NCBI RefSeq assembly: GCF_004519305.1
Contig: NZ_SOZA01000017.1
Span: 35,566-99,565, forward strand
DNA: 64,000 nucleotides
Reading direction: 5' to 3'
DNA from: Pseudomonas sp. RIT623
GTDB lineage: Bacteria; Pseudomonadota; Gammaproteobacteria; Pseudomonadales; Pseudomonadaceae
The number at the start of each line of letters is the position of its first letter. The stretch's first letter is position 1. The position numbers were made by a program, and so were the translations under genes. The notes under the pieces were generated by a model. The model was not told the origin of the DNA, did no database searches, and worked only from the letters and a program-made list of their open reading frames with translations. Of this stretch, positions 8,593 to 17,521 are shown one piece after another.

Positions 8593-8596
8593 AAAG

Positions 8597-9217
8597 CTAA
8601 TCGAACCAGGTTTGCTGATGCGCGCCAGTGCGAAATTCAAAGGCACGCTCAATGTCTTCAAGCACGACGCGATCGGTGCATAGCGCCGGAAGCGCATCGA
8701 TACTGAAAAATTTCACTGCCAGCGTCTCGGCACCAGGTTGAGGTGCAGCATCATCGATGCGATCGCAAAGAAAGTAGAGTTTGTAGAAGTCTCGGATATC
8801 AGGCTTGAACGGCCCCTTAGCCTTGTGCCTCACGCTGTACAAAGCCTCCGCGGTGACGGCGATACACGCTTCTTCGAGGACTTCTTTGGCCACATTTTCG
8901 GCAGCGGAAAGACCTACTTCAGCGAATCCGCCGGGCATAGTCCATAATTCGTTATCCCTTTCTTGAACCAGGAGAATCTGATCATCCCTGATCACTGCCG
9001 CGCGCACGTCGACTTTGGGTGTTGGGTAGCTCTTGCTGTCGGGGCTCAGTTCGATAATTCGCTCAAGAGGGGTAGAGCTCAACTGGGCAAGCATCTGAGC
9101 AGTGATGAGGTTGATTTGCTCAAATCGCTCTTGGTCGTATTGGTCACGACTATAAGCCAGACCGGTTGCAGACAGAGCCTGGAGTCTCTTGATCTGGTTC
9201 AACCATGTTGCTTCCAT
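8597..9217 (-). CDS. NUDIX hydrolase with N-terminal helical domain
   Basis: A 206-residue protein with an N-terminal helical region (WLNQIKRLQALSATGLAYS, as in Nudix_hydro_N proteins acting on ADP-ribose-like compounds) followed by a NUDIX fold from about residue 70. The NUDIX box reads G-G-F-A-E-V-G-L-S-A-A-E-N-V-A-K-E-V-L-E-E-A; the usual arginine of REUxEE is lysine here, a tolerated change. The ATG at 9217 with GGGAGAG upstream is chosen over the ATG at 9271. The exact nucleotide substrate is not deducible. The HAD pseudogene immediately upstream on the same strand ends 40 bp before this start. Confidence 0.85.
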   Translation of the reverse strand: MEATWLNQIKRLQALSATGLAYSRDQYDQERFEQINLITAQMLAQLSSTPLERIIELSPDSKSYPTPKVDVRAAVIRDDQILLVQERDNELWTMPGGFAEVGLSAAENVAKEVLEEACIAVTAEALYSVRHKAKGPFKPDIRDFYKLYFLCDRIDDAAPQPGAETLAVKFFSIDALPALCTDRVVLEDIERAFEFRTGAHQQTWFD

Positions 9218-9257
9218 GCTTACTCTCCCAGCATCGCAATCAAAAGATTGAGCTTGC

Positions 9258-9650
9258 TCAAATCCTTGCACAACTGGACTGGATTAGTAAAGTGAGTGGT
9301 ACGCATCCCGCCGGCTGCTGCCTCGACATTTTCTGTACGTCGTCAATGAAAAGCGTTCTGGACGTAGTGAGATCGTAGCGATGGTTCAGCAGCTGGAATA
9401 TTTCCGGTCATGGTTTCAGCAATTTTTCCTGACCGCAGATGAGTATTTTTTCGAGCCTTCTGAGGAAATCGAAGCGCTCCTCTGCAACGTCGAAGGTCCC
9501 GGCTGGCCGGGTCGTAAGCGCCAATAGGCAATCTTGAGATTGACCGAGCTCATCACGTATATGTACCGTTTTTAGGGCTCCGCCCGGCATCTTGTCCCAG
9601 CGATCGCGATACGCACGGATGGACGGTGCAGGTTGAGACAGGCTGAGCAT
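9258..9650 (-). pseudogene. HAD-family hydrolase pseudogene (YihX-like) with an in-frame TGA
   Basis: Reading the minus strand from 9650, the frame gives IRAYRDRW, GGALKTV, LLALTTRPAGTF, RFDFLRRLE and GQEKLLKP, in the order of haloacid dehalogenase-like phosphatases. It then hits a TGA at 9410-9408 where the family has aspartate or a similar residue (K-P-D-P). The same frame continues past the stop with PEIFQLLNHRYDL and RTLFIDDV, the C-terminal HAD motifs, and ends at 9258. The N-terminal DxD nucleophile region is absent. The gene is therefore truncated at the 5' end and interrupted. Confidence 0.7.
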
Positions 9651-9962
9651 CGATCAGAGGAATTGGGATGATCGCCTCTCTGGCCGAGAGGCCCACGTCC
9701 GGCCCGGATCAATCCAGGTGAGCAAAAAACTACTATTGACACGTTTCGCACTCTTCTGACCTTAGTGCGCTTTTTCGATCTGACGGGCTTGTTCGGAGTT
9801 GCCTTAACGGCGAAAAGCGATCAGTTGGCAGATTCACCATAAGCGAGTCCGCTCTAGTGGGAAATCAGCCATAGGCGGGGTATATCTGTCAGGTATTATT
9901 TAACACTGGCGTAGCGCTGACTAAGTTCCCTCGCGGTAGCTGCTAAACAAAGGAATGTGAAT
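9651..9962. other. Intergenic region upstream of the MATE gene
   Basis: About 310 bp without a gene. A TTGACA hexamer is present at 9736-9741 but no convincing -10 follows at the usual spacing. A small inverted repeat (CCTCTC...GAGAGG) lies near 9675-9695. Confidence 0.4.
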
Positions 9963-11363
9963 ATGCGGCACTGGTTTGACTCAGGAGTGGCGAAAAGAAT
10001 CTTCACTGTCTCGTTTCCGTTGATGGGAACGATGGTCGGCAATTTACTGATGATGCTGGTCGACAGACTATGCCTGGCGCACTACTCACAAGATACGCTG
10101 GCCGCGTCTGGCCCTGCGGTATTCACAAGCATGGCGATTATCGCGTTTTTCTGTAGCACCGTGGGGGTGTCACGTTCCTTTATTGCGCAGGCGCATGGTC
10201 GATCAGGGCTCAGTGCAGCTTCGCGTGAAGCTGCACTGGGGTTGCTCCTTGGTATGGTCTGTGGGGTCCTGCTGTTCATCGCCGCTCCGCTGATCGCGAT
10301 GATCCCACAGCTCAGCTCTCGACCTGCGCAGATTGTCAACCTAGAGTCGCGGTACATGCTCTGGGCGGCGCTCTTCGGTGGCGTAATGACGATCGACACG
10401 GCGCTGTCCTCGTTTTTCAACGGTGTCGGTCGCACCCGCGAAACACTTATAGTGGGCATCATGGGTCAAGTAATCGACTCGATCTTCACTGTCGGCCTGG
10501 TCTTCGGCAAGTTCGGGCTGCCCGAAATGGGCATGACCGGGGCCGCTGTCGGTACATTGATCGGCACGCTATCCATGCTGGCATGCTATGCCGTAATGCT
10601 GCCTCGAGAAATCTGGCTTGAGTTGCTGAACATCTTCATTGCCCGCAGCGAGCACCTAGTGCCGCAGCTGTTTTTTCGGTTGCGTAGAGGTGTTCCCGGT
10701 GGCCTATCCGCCGGAGTGGATCAGCTTGGCAACACTGCGTTCATCTGGATTGTGGCGGTACTGGGCGCCAGTGCACTAGCGGCAAACAACGTCAACCTGA
10801 CGGTCAATTACCTGGGCATCATCCCGATCATCGGTTTAGGCATTGGTTGCAGCATTCTGTGTGCCACTGCAGTGGGCAAGGGGCGCTACACCGAGTTGGC
10901 AATGATCCTGCGGGTGACGGTGATCATCGAGCTGCTCTACGTCCTGCTGGTTTCCACTGTTCAAATCACTATGCCGCAAGTCTTGCTCAGGGCGTTTGGT
11001 GACCTGGGACAAAACGCGCAGACCATGGCCCTGGCCATCGATACACAACGCGTGCTGTGGACATTCTCCGCCGCCTTTGTCTTCTCGATGACCGGGGCCG
11101 CCGTCCTGGAGAGTATTGGCATGGCCCGATTTTCACTGGTCGTGCGCCTGACGCTGATGTGGTGCATAAGCATTCCGTTGATCTATTGCGTCGCCATGAG
11201 CAATCGTGACGCCCCGTCGTCGCTAATAACCTGCTGGGTTATTGGTTCGGTGTTCGAACTTTTGATTGGCTTAATTTATTTCTGGCGAATCGCCAAAGCC
11301 ATTCGGGGGGCCGAAAACCGTCTTCACATGGAGTCTGATTCAGCTAGCGAGAACGCTTTGTGA
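9963..11363 (+). CDS. MATE-family multidrug/toxin exporter
   Basis: A 466-residue inner-membrane protein with twelve predicted hydrophobic segments, the length and layout of Na+/H+-coupled MATE (MOP superfamily) exporters. Characteristic parts are the first helix FPLMGTMVGNLLMMLVDRLCLAHYS, the repeated G-x-x-x-G-x-A elements (GMTGAAVGTLIG) and an amphipathic middle linker (EIWLELLNIFIAR). The ATG at 9963, ten bases after AAAGGA, is preferred over the GTG at 9957, which is too close to the ribosome site. No regulator is adjacent; the transported compound is unknown. Confidence 0.87.
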   Translation: MRHWFDSGVAKRIFTVSFPLMGTMVGNLLMMLVDRLCLAHYSQDTLAASGPAVFTSMAIIAFFCSTVGVSRSFIAQAHGRSGLSAASREAALGLLLGMVCGVLLFIAAPLIAMIPQLSSRPAQIVNLESRYMLWAALFGGVMTIDTALSSFFNGVGRTRETLIVGIMGQVIDSIFTVGLVFGKFGLPEMGMTGAAVGTLIGTLSMLACYAVMLPREIWLELLNIFIARSEHLVPQLFFRLRRGVPGGLSAGVDQLGNTAFIWIVAVLGASALAANNVNLTVNYLGIIPIIGLGIGCSILCATAVGKGRYTELAMILRVTVIIELLYVLLVSTVQITMPQVLLRAFGDLGQNAQTMALAIDTQRVLWTFSAAFVFSMTGAAVLESIGMARFSLVVRLTLMWCISIPLIYCVAMSNRDAPSSLITCWVIGSVFELLIGLIYFWRIAKAIRGAENRLHMESDSASENAL

Positions 11364-11986
11364 GCTTCAAGGAAGTAATTCATTTCGCATGTTATAGCGA
11401 TCACTGAGTCACCCCAGGTTATGAAAACGCCTTCGGCAAACGTCCTTGCGTCGATAGCGACCGCTGCTCACCGTCCTCTATGGTTCGTACGGCGACGGTC
11501 ATATCGGCCCAGAGCCGCTAACCGACCCATAGGGGACAGTCATTAGCTCTGTGTTGTTGGTATCCGCCCCCCCCCTCCGAAAGTCGTGGCCCATGGTGAT
11601 ACGCCAGTCACCGGCAGCTCTAAGTATCAGGGCAGGCGGGCTCTACGATTGCAGCCTGACCAACGTCGGCAATCTCGGCCTGCCATTGCCTGCCCGAATA
11701 GGGCTAAGTGTCGGCACTTGCGACGGCGCCGACGGGCTCTAGGTTTACCGGGCTGGCCGCAATCCTCTGAATCCGTCCTGCACTCCCTGCATGCATATCT
11801 AATTGATTTATAAGTGATAAAAAATTCTTGTAGCGTGCTAGTGGCATTGCTGATCAAATGTATCGTCAAGAGTTGGTCAATTGATCTAGTCTAGTGACCA
11901 TGATCCTGGGGCTGCCGCCCCGATGAGAGGGTTGGATGAACCAACAACCTCCCTGGCCTGGGGCTGGAAATTGGTAGAGGGTCGGT
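11364..11986. other. Gene-poor region between MATE and PQQ dehydrogenase genes
   Basis: About 620 bp. It contains a copy of the dispersed 'gtcgatagcgaccgctg' type sequence near 11450-11535, a run of nine C at 11568-11577, and a short plus frame (11551-11742) that I cannot assign. The last 200 bp become AT-rich (tatctaattgatttataagtgataaaaaattc near 11800) and probably hold the promoter of the dehydrogenase. Confidence 0.5.
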
Positions 11987-14050
11987 ATGAGAATAATAAT
12001 CGTTGCATCACTGGTAGCATCGCTTTCGGGTTGCGGGCTGGATGAACAGCCGGCTGAGAAATCCAACACGGACTGGGAGTTTCTTGGAAACTCCAGCGAG
12101 ATGCAGCATTCCTCTTCGCTGAAGGCCATCAACAGGGACACCGTCGGTGCACTGGGCCTGGCCTGGTGGGTGGACCTCCCGGTTAGTGACGGTCTGGTGG
12201 GTAACCCCCTGGTCAAGGACGGTATTGTTTTTCAAGGGGCACCCAACGGCCAGGTCATTGCCAACGATGTAAAGACAGGTCAGTTGATCTGGAATTTCAA
12301 AGATGAGAATGCGCAGCAGGGCTCATCGTTTGCAGGCTACTGGGGGCGTCGATTCAATCGCGGAGTGGCACTGAGTGGCAGCAATGTCATCATCGCCTCG
12401 GGTGACTGCCGTCTGATCGCGGTCGACCAGCGCACGGGCAAGAAAGTGTGGGAAGCGACATCGTGCGACTCCGCCGACATGTACGCGATTACCGCGGCGC
12501 CGCGGGTGGGCAACGGCTTGGTATTCACCGGCAATGCCTGCCTCGATACCGGAACGACCCGTGGCTATGTCGATGCCTTCGACGCCAAGAGCGGCGCTCA
12601 TCGCTGGCGTTTCTACACGGTGCCTGACGATCCCTCGAAGCCGCAATCGGCGCTGTATGAGAATGCGGCCAAGACCTGGGGTAAAGACTGGTACTCGAAG
12701 ACCCACGGGTGTGGCAGCGCCTGGGACGCCATGACCTATGACCCACAGCTGAATCTGCTCTACATAGGGGTAGGGGGCCCGGCACCGTTCGATCCGTCGA
12801 AGCGTGGCGAACAGGCAGGCGATGAGCTGTTCACCAACTCCATCGTGGCCCTGGATGCCAGCACGGGCGAGTACAAATGGCATTTCAAGCAAACCCCCCA
12901 GGATGCTTGGAACTATGACTCCAGCGTCGGCATCATGGTTGCCAATATCACCGTGAACGGGCAGGCGACACGGGCGATGCTGAGCGTGCCGAAGAGTGGC
13001 TTCGCCTACGCCCTGGATGCGCAGACCGGCAAGTTCATTTCCGGCGGTGCCTACATGCCGATGGAGTGGGCTTCAGGATTGGACGCCAATGGTCGTCCGA
13101 TCATGAAGCGGGAGGGACAGTATTGGCTCAATGACGCCAAGCAGTACATGCAACTGCCCAATGGCCTGGGTGCCCATGGCTGGGAAGCGCTGGCCTTCAA
13201 CCCGGACGACGAGACGGTGTTCATTCCCGCCATGTCTCAGCCGACGCTGGTCAAGGATGATCCCGATTCCGCGCTCGGCGGCCAGTCGTTCGAGCCTGTT
13301 CAGCGCTCTGCCGATGGCCAGTACGAGACCTACGGCGAAACCGTTGCCTGGGATGTACGTCACAACAGTGTGAAGTGGCGGTCGCGCTTGCCGATGCCTA
13401 CCAACGGCGGCCTGCTGCATACGGCTGGAGGCCTGGTGTTCCAAGGCACCGGCGACGGGCGCATGCAGGTGCTGGACGCGGCGACTGGCAAGACACTGTG
13501 GAGTCACGAGATCGGTGGCGCGGTGCGTGCCGCGCCGTCGACCGTAATGCTTGACGGTGAACAATACGTTTTGCTGGCGACCGGTACCGGTACCGGCACC
13601 GCGGCCGCGACTGGGTCGTTGAACGCAGACTCAGCTTCCGCGCCGAAGGCCAGGACCACACCACGGTTACTGGCGTTCAAGTTGGGCGGCGTCAAGGACT
13701 ACCCACCGTTCGCACAAGTGCAAAAGGTGTCTGCGCCGCTCACCCCCCGGCAGCCAGAAGCACTGACAGCACTTGGTCGCAAGCTGTTCGAGGGCAGTGG
13801 CTGCATCGAGTGCCATGGTTTGCGTGGCAATGCTGCCGGTGGCCGTGTGCCCAACCTCATCTACGCGCCACCACCGAGCTACGACTTCTTCGAAGCCGTT
13901 GTGCGCCAAGGCCTACTTTCCAAGGCTGGCGGCGGCATGCCAGCGTTTGCGGATTTAACCGATGATCAACTCAAGGCCGTTTTTGCCTACCTGATCAACC
14001 AGGCTTGGGACGCTCATGAGGGTAAGGAGCCGCTGGCTGGCACTCACTGA
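11987..14050 (+). CDS. Lipoprotein PQQ-dependent dehydrogenase fused to cytochrome c
   Basis: A 687-residue quinohemoprotein. Residues 1-16 form a lipoprotein signal with lipobox L-S-G-C16, so it should be membrane-anchored in the periplasm. Residues about 30-560 form an eight-bladed PQQ propeller (repeated D-x-x-T-G-x-x-x-W, as in [27 protein letters not shown]). The C-terminal domain binds one heme c through C606-I-E-C609-H610, with M651 a likely sixth ligand. Compared by eye with methanol/ethanol dehydrogenases, the usual Gly-x-Gly-Asn-Pro-Ala-Pro metal asparagine is Gly264 and the catalytic W-Asp is Asn309 (W-N-Y-D), while Asp311 sits at the lanthanide-type position; the vicinal Cys-Cys is absent. 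It is probably a divergent alcohol or sugar-type dehydrogenase. A pqqA gene follows 76 bp downstream. Confidence 0.85.
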   Translation: MRIIIVASLVASLSGCGLDEQPAEKSNTDWEFLGNSSEMQHSSSLKAINRDTVGALGLAWWVDLPVSDGLVGNPLVKDGIVFQGAPNGQVIANDVKTGQLIWNFKDENAQQGSSFAGYWGRRFNRGVALSGSNVIIASGDCRLIAVDQRTGKKVWEATSCDSADMYAITAAPRVGNGLVFTGNACLDTGTTRGYVDAFDAKSGAHRWRFYTVPDDPSKPQSALYENAAKTWGKDWYSKTHGCGSAWDAMTYDPQLNLLYIGVGGPAPFDPSKRGEQAGDELFTNSIVALDASTGEYKWHFKQTPQDAWNYDSSVGIMVANITVNGQATRAMLSVPKSGFAYALDAQTGKFISGGAYMPMEWASGLDANGRPIMKREGQYWLNDAKQYMQLPNGLGAHGWEALAFNPDDETVFIPAMSQPTLVKDDPDSALGGQSFEPVQRSADGQYETYGETVAWDVRHNSVKWRSRLPMPTNGGLLHTAGGLVFQGTGDGRMQVLDAATGKTLWSHEIGGAVRAAPSTVMLDGEQYVLLATGTGTGTAAATGSLNADSASAPKARTTPRLLAFKLGGVKDYPPFAQVQKVSAPLTPRQPEALTALGRKLFEGSGCIECHGLRGNAAGGRVPNLIYAPPPSYDFFEAVVRQGLLSKAGGGMPAFADLTDDQLKAVFAYLINQAWDAHEGKEPLAGTH

Positions 14051-14126
14051 CCGAACACGAGGTTTGTGCGGCGGACAAGGACGTGCGCTGCCTTTTATCA
14101 ATCAAACAACCGAGAGAGCACGCACT

Positions 14127-14198
14127 ATGTGGACCAAACCCAGCTTTACCGACTTGCGCATTGGCTTTGAAGTGACGATGTACTTTGCCAATCGTTGA
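14127..14198 (+). CDS. pqqA: PqqA, precursor peptide of PQQ
   Basis: A 23-codon gene starting [16 protein letters not shown] and ending MYFANR. This is the standard PqqA length and sequence, including the Glu (E15) and Tyr (Y19) in the E-x-x-x-Y spacing that PqqE cross-links to make pyrroloquinoline quinone. GAGAGAG lies upstream. It stands alone: no pqqB, C, D or E follows, so the biosynthetic enzymes must be elsewhere. Its position 76 bp after a PQQ-dependent dehydrogenase suggests extra cofactor precursor made with the apoenzyme. It is too short for ordinary gene finders. Confidence 0.93.
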   Translation: MWTKPSFTDLRIGFEVTMYFANR

Positions 14199-14633
14199 GT
14201 GCTAAGGCAGCACCAGGGTGCCGCCAGCAACCAGTGCCTGGGGTGATTAGGTTTCGAAGGACCTGACCAGGTTCGTCGAGCTGATGGGCCATGCTAAGAA
14301 TATGGGAGCGAAAGCGATCACCCACGACTGGCAGCTTTTGGCCGTGTAGTACCAGCTTGGAGGGGCAGCGATGGGTGGATAGCTACCCTTCACCACGGGC
14401 AGCTTTAGGTCGAAAGCGGTCGCCCACGGAGGGCGGCTATCGACCCAATGCGGACCTTCACTCAACCAATTGAAGCCATGGCCAACTTGACCGCTAGCAG
14501 ATGGCTATTCGAGTGCGCAGATGAGATTTCGGCTAAATAGGCGTTGACGGCAGAATCTATGATAGAGCTGGGGGCGGTCGTGGCTGTCATTATCGGCTCC
14601 GTGGACATTGTCACACCTGCGCTGACAAGCCGC
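14199..14633. repeat. Non-coding tract with hairpin and dispersed-repeat remnants
   Basis: Directly after pqqA a G/C-rich hairpin (GGTGCCGCC / near 14216-14245) could act as a terminator. From about 14290 to 14460 there are two partial copies of the intergenic sequence containing 'gtcgatagc' and 'agcggtcgcccac' seen elsewhere in the window. No gene is supported here. Confidence 0.4.
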
Positions 14634-15140
14634 TTACTCGACAGCCTCAAACGCCTCGTGATACTGCACCGTGCCTACTGGCGATTCACCGGCAAATAGC
14701 CGGGCCTGGAAGTATTCCTGGGGAACCCCCGGCAGTTGCAAACCTGGGAGGGTGTTGAAACCGAAGCGCCCATAATAGTCAGGATCTCCCAGTACCACGC
14801 AGCCAACGCCACCGAGCTGTTGCAACCGCGCCAACGCGGCTTTCACCAAGGCCGAGCCGATGCCTCGGCCCTGCCGATCTGGCCACACGGAGATCGGCCC
14901 GAGCCCGAACCAGCCCCTTGCGCCAGACGAAACCCGAACGGGAGAAATGGCCACATGGCCGACGACCTGGTCGTTCTCCAGCGCCACCAGGGACAGGGTG
15001 AGCTGCTGGCTGCGGCGTAGCGCATTGACGATAAATTGCTCGGTGTGGCTGGAGTGCTCTTGGTGTTCGAATGCCGCCGTGGTCAGCCGTGTAATAGTGT
15101 CGATGTCGTCGAGGTGTTCGTTGCGGATTTCTATGTTCAC
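14634..15140 (-). CDS. GNAT-family N-acetyltransferase
   Basis: A 168-residue acetyltransferase of the YhbS-like group. It reads VNIEIRNEHLDDIDTI at the start, then VVGHVAISPV (strand 4) and the acetyl-CoA motif A segment P-D-R-Q-G-R-G-I-G-S-A-L-V-K. The next part, VVLGDPDYYGRFGF, is typical of this subfamily. Start is a GTG at 15140 with GGGA about nine bases upstream; the long N-terminal extension in the same frame is not conserved in character. The acceptor substrate is unknown. It follows the MerR-methyltransferase gene on the same strand with about 140 bp between them. Confidence 0.85.
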   Translation of the reverse strand: MNIEIRNEHLDDIDTITRLTTAAFEHQEHSSHTEQFIVNALRRSQQLTLSLVALENDQVVGHVAISPVRVSSGARGWFGLGPISVWPDRQGRGIGSALVKAALARLQQLGGVGCVVLGDPDYYGRFGFNTLPGLQLPGVPQEYFQARLFAGESPVGTVQYHEAFEAVE

Positions 15141-15280
15141 AGGTGTTTCCCTTTCTAGAGCGATATATTGCGCGTATTCCGAGTACAGTCCCGAGTGATG
15201 CTGCCTTGCCTGAAAGCCGCAGGCGCCCTTGGCTGTCATAAGCTGATGGCCGGTCTTGAGGGCACTTAGCACTGGGGCTG

Positions 15281-16456
15281 CTATGCACCTTGCTTGCGCA
15301 AGACGAACAGTTGATAGCCATATTCGCCAAGGTATTGCTGGTGAATGCCCAGCTCTTGATCGATGTCTGCCAGTGCGCTTGAGGAAAAGGCATGTGGCGC
15401 AAGGCTTGCGACCTTCTCGCGCAGTGGCGCCAGGTAGTTTGCCCACGCTTGCCGGCTCAGAGGGAAGCTGCTCAGCACCTGGTAATCCAGCTTGGCAATG
15501 CTGGCCAAGCGCTCGTCCACTGTGGTCATGCCTGGGTATCGTTGCTGCCAGAATGCCAAGGCTTGCCGATGAGGTTCAGCGGTTAGCCACACCAGGTCAC
15601 TGACCACCAGAAAGCCTTGCGGCTTGATAAACGACTTCCAGCGTTCCAAGGCCTTGGCAAAACCCATGATGTAAGCACTGCCTTCGGCCCAGATCGCATC
15701 GAACTGCGCTGTTGCAAACGGCAGTTCGGTCATGCTTGCGCACAGCAGCTGCACCCTGTCCTGCAACGCGCTTTCCCGAAGGGTTTCCTGCAGGCGGGCC
15801 AAGTTGTACTCGTCATTGTCCAGGGCGGTAATCAGGCCCAGTGTGTGCTCAGCCAACAGCACGCTGGTGACGCCTCTGCCGCAACCAATCTCCAGCACCG
15901 TGCGGGGCAGTGCAGGCAGCGCCTGGAGTGCTTGCAAGCTATCCTCGGCGCAGCCGGGCCCCAGACGATCCAAACCGGTAAAAATCTGCTCGAAATCGGC
16001 CATGTACTGCTCATGGGCATTCATGTCCTTGGACAGCCACTTCAGGCGCAGCGCTTGTTTTTCACTGAAGCCTTGCTTGAGCAGCCACGCCAGGTGCGCG
16101 CCTGGCGCCTGGTTTTCCAGGGCCTGGTGCCAGCCGCGCATGGAGGCCATCCCCAGCATGCAGGCCAGCAGATCCCGGGAGCGCTGTTTTTCGGCGATTT
16201 CTTGCTCCAAGGTGCGCAGGCGCTCCAGCAGCAAGCCGCGATCGATGCGTGTTTCCAGGCATGCCTGGCACTCCTTCAACGTCAGGCCGCCTGCCTGAAG
16301 CTGCTGCAGCAACCCCAGTTGCTGGAGATCCTGATCCGAGTACCCGCGATAGCCGTTGGCTTGGCGTATTGATGAGATCAGCCCGATCTTTTCGTAATAG
16401 AGCAGCGTGGAGCGGCTCAAGCCCACCTTAGTCGCCAACTCGGAAATGCGATACAT
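15281..16456 (-). CDS. MerR-type regulator fused to SAM methyltransferase
   Basis: A 391-residue fusion. Residues 1-70 are a MerR winged helix (YRISELATKVGLSRSTLLYYEKIGLI, then YRGYSDQDLQQL). Residues 75-115 form a long dimerisation helix rich in E/R/L. After a linker, residues about 180-300 are a class I methyltransferase with motif I V-L-E-I-G-C-G-R-G, an acidic post-I (ITALDNDE) and motif II (FDAIWAEGSAY). The C-terminus resembles small-molecule methyltransferases. Possible roles are an SAM-responsive transcription factor or an enzyme controlled by its own DNA-binding domain. Neighbours do not point to a target. Confidence 0.85.
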   Translation of the reverse strand: MYRISELATKVGLSRSTLLYYEKIGLISSIRQANGYRGYSDQDLQQLGLLQQLQAGGLTLKECQACLETRIDRGLLLERLRTLEQEIAEKQRSRDLLACMLGMASMRGWHQALENQAPGAHLAWLLKQGFSEKQALRLKWLSKDMNAHEQYMADFEQIFTGLDRLGPGCAEDSLQALQALPALPRTVLEIGCGRGVTSVLLAEHTLGLITALDNDEYNLARLQETLRESALQDRVQLLCASMTELPFATAQFDAIWAEGSAYIMGFAKALERWKSFIKPQGFLVVSDLVWLTAEPHRQALAFWQQRYPGMTTVDERLASIAKLDYQVLSSFPLSRQAWANYLAPLREKVASLAPHAFSSSALADIDQELGIHQQYLGEYGYQLFVLRKQGA

Positions 16457-16588
16457 AGCCAGTCCCTCACGTTGTCGACTACGACGATAAACTATGAAGT
16501 CATAGACAGGTAAAGGGGCAATGTGCGCGGTTGCAAGGTGCCAACAGGGCGCAAGCGCTAGCTCGCCTGTGTTCGCCTTGGCTGACCT

Positions 16589-17521
16589 TCACCAGGAGGA
16601 CATGCCGGCCCAAGGCCCGCAAGGAAATGGAAGCTGTTTCAGGATTGCGATGATGACCGCGGCGTAATGCCCTGCGGGATCGAGCTCAGGGTCGAAGACC
16701 GTGACGGTCATGCCCCGGCAACGCCTATCCGCCACGAAGGGTGTCATGATCTGCACCAGGTCGTCAGGCGCCAGCCCTGGAGAGCCGGGGCAATCGACGG
16801 CGGGCATGATGGCCTGGTCCAGCACATCGACGTCCAGATGTATCCAGAAACCTTGATCGGGGACCTGCTCAATCACCTTGCTGATGCGCTCGACGACTGC
16901 CTGTGGGCCTATGGCCAGGGCCTCGAACACATCGATCCGGGTGATCGCGGTGTGGTTGATATCGGGCCAGGCGAAATCTTCGTTGCGGTTTTCCCGCTCC
17001 CCCAGTTGCACCACCTGGGCATCGGTAACCAGCGGCACGGGGCAGCCTGGCCATATTGTCGCCAAGGCCTCGCCGCGGCCTGTCGCCAGGGCCAGGTCCA
17101 TACCTGCGGCTGCGCCCAAGGTTGTGTTCGGGTCATAGTTGCCGGGGTGCCGAAAGTCGCTGTGCCCATCGATATGAAGCAATGACAGCGGCCCTCGCGC
17201 GCGGGCACCTGCCAGTGCCCCCAGCAGGATCGAGCAATCGCCCCCAATGACCAAGGCGAAGTCACCTTGCAGGCAGGCTTCGCGCACCCGACCTGCCAGG
17301 GCAAGGTTGAACGCACGCATGGTATGGCCATTGCGCAAGCGCGTTCCGGCTTGTGCCAAGGGCGAATAGACAGGACGGGGCAGCTCGTGCAGCACCCGCG
17401 CGGGAACGGCCTGGAGCAGGCCGGCAGCAATCAGTGCCGCCGGAGCACGCCAGGTGCCGGGTTCATGGCTGGGGTGCGTAGGACTGAGCCCAAGGTTCGA
17501 GGGCGCGGCAATCACTTGCAT
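16589..17521 (-). CDS. Arginase/agmatinase-family hydrolase
   Basis: A 310-residue ureohydrolase-fold protein. Metal-site motifs are seen in order: V-I-G-G-D-C-S near residue 93, L-H-I-D-G-H-S-D near 118, and H-L-D-V-D-V-L-D near 225. In classical arginases the first motif is GGDHS; here the histidine is cysteine, which occurs in some family branches but would change one manganese ligand. The second motif reads DGHSD in place of DAHxD. Substrate (arginine, agmatine, guanidino acid or other) cannot be assigned. The gene starts at an ATG directly upstream of which a GrpB fragment is found on the same strand. Confidence 0.8.
   Translation of the reverse strand: MQVIAAPSNLGLSPTHPSHEPGTWRAPAALIAAGLLQAVPARVLHELPRPVYSPLAQAGTRLRNGHTMRAFNLALAGRVREACLQGDFALVIGGDCSILLGALAGARARGPLSLLHIDGHSDFRHPGNYDPNTTLGAAAGMDLALATGRGEALATIWPGCPVPLVTDAQVVQLGERENRNEDFAWPDINHTAITRIDVFEALAIGPQAVVERISKVIEQVPDQGFWIHLDVDVLDQAIMPAVDCPGSPGLAPDDLVQIMTPFVADRRCRGMTVTVFDPELDPAGHYAAVIIAILKQLPFPCGPWAGMSSW

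Noticed and set aside
11551..11742. 64-codon plus frame after the poly-C run
   Set aside because: Contains SLTNVGNLGLP-like text that is weakly reminiscent of acyltransferase/condensation-domain ends, but there is no ribosome site and no further support.
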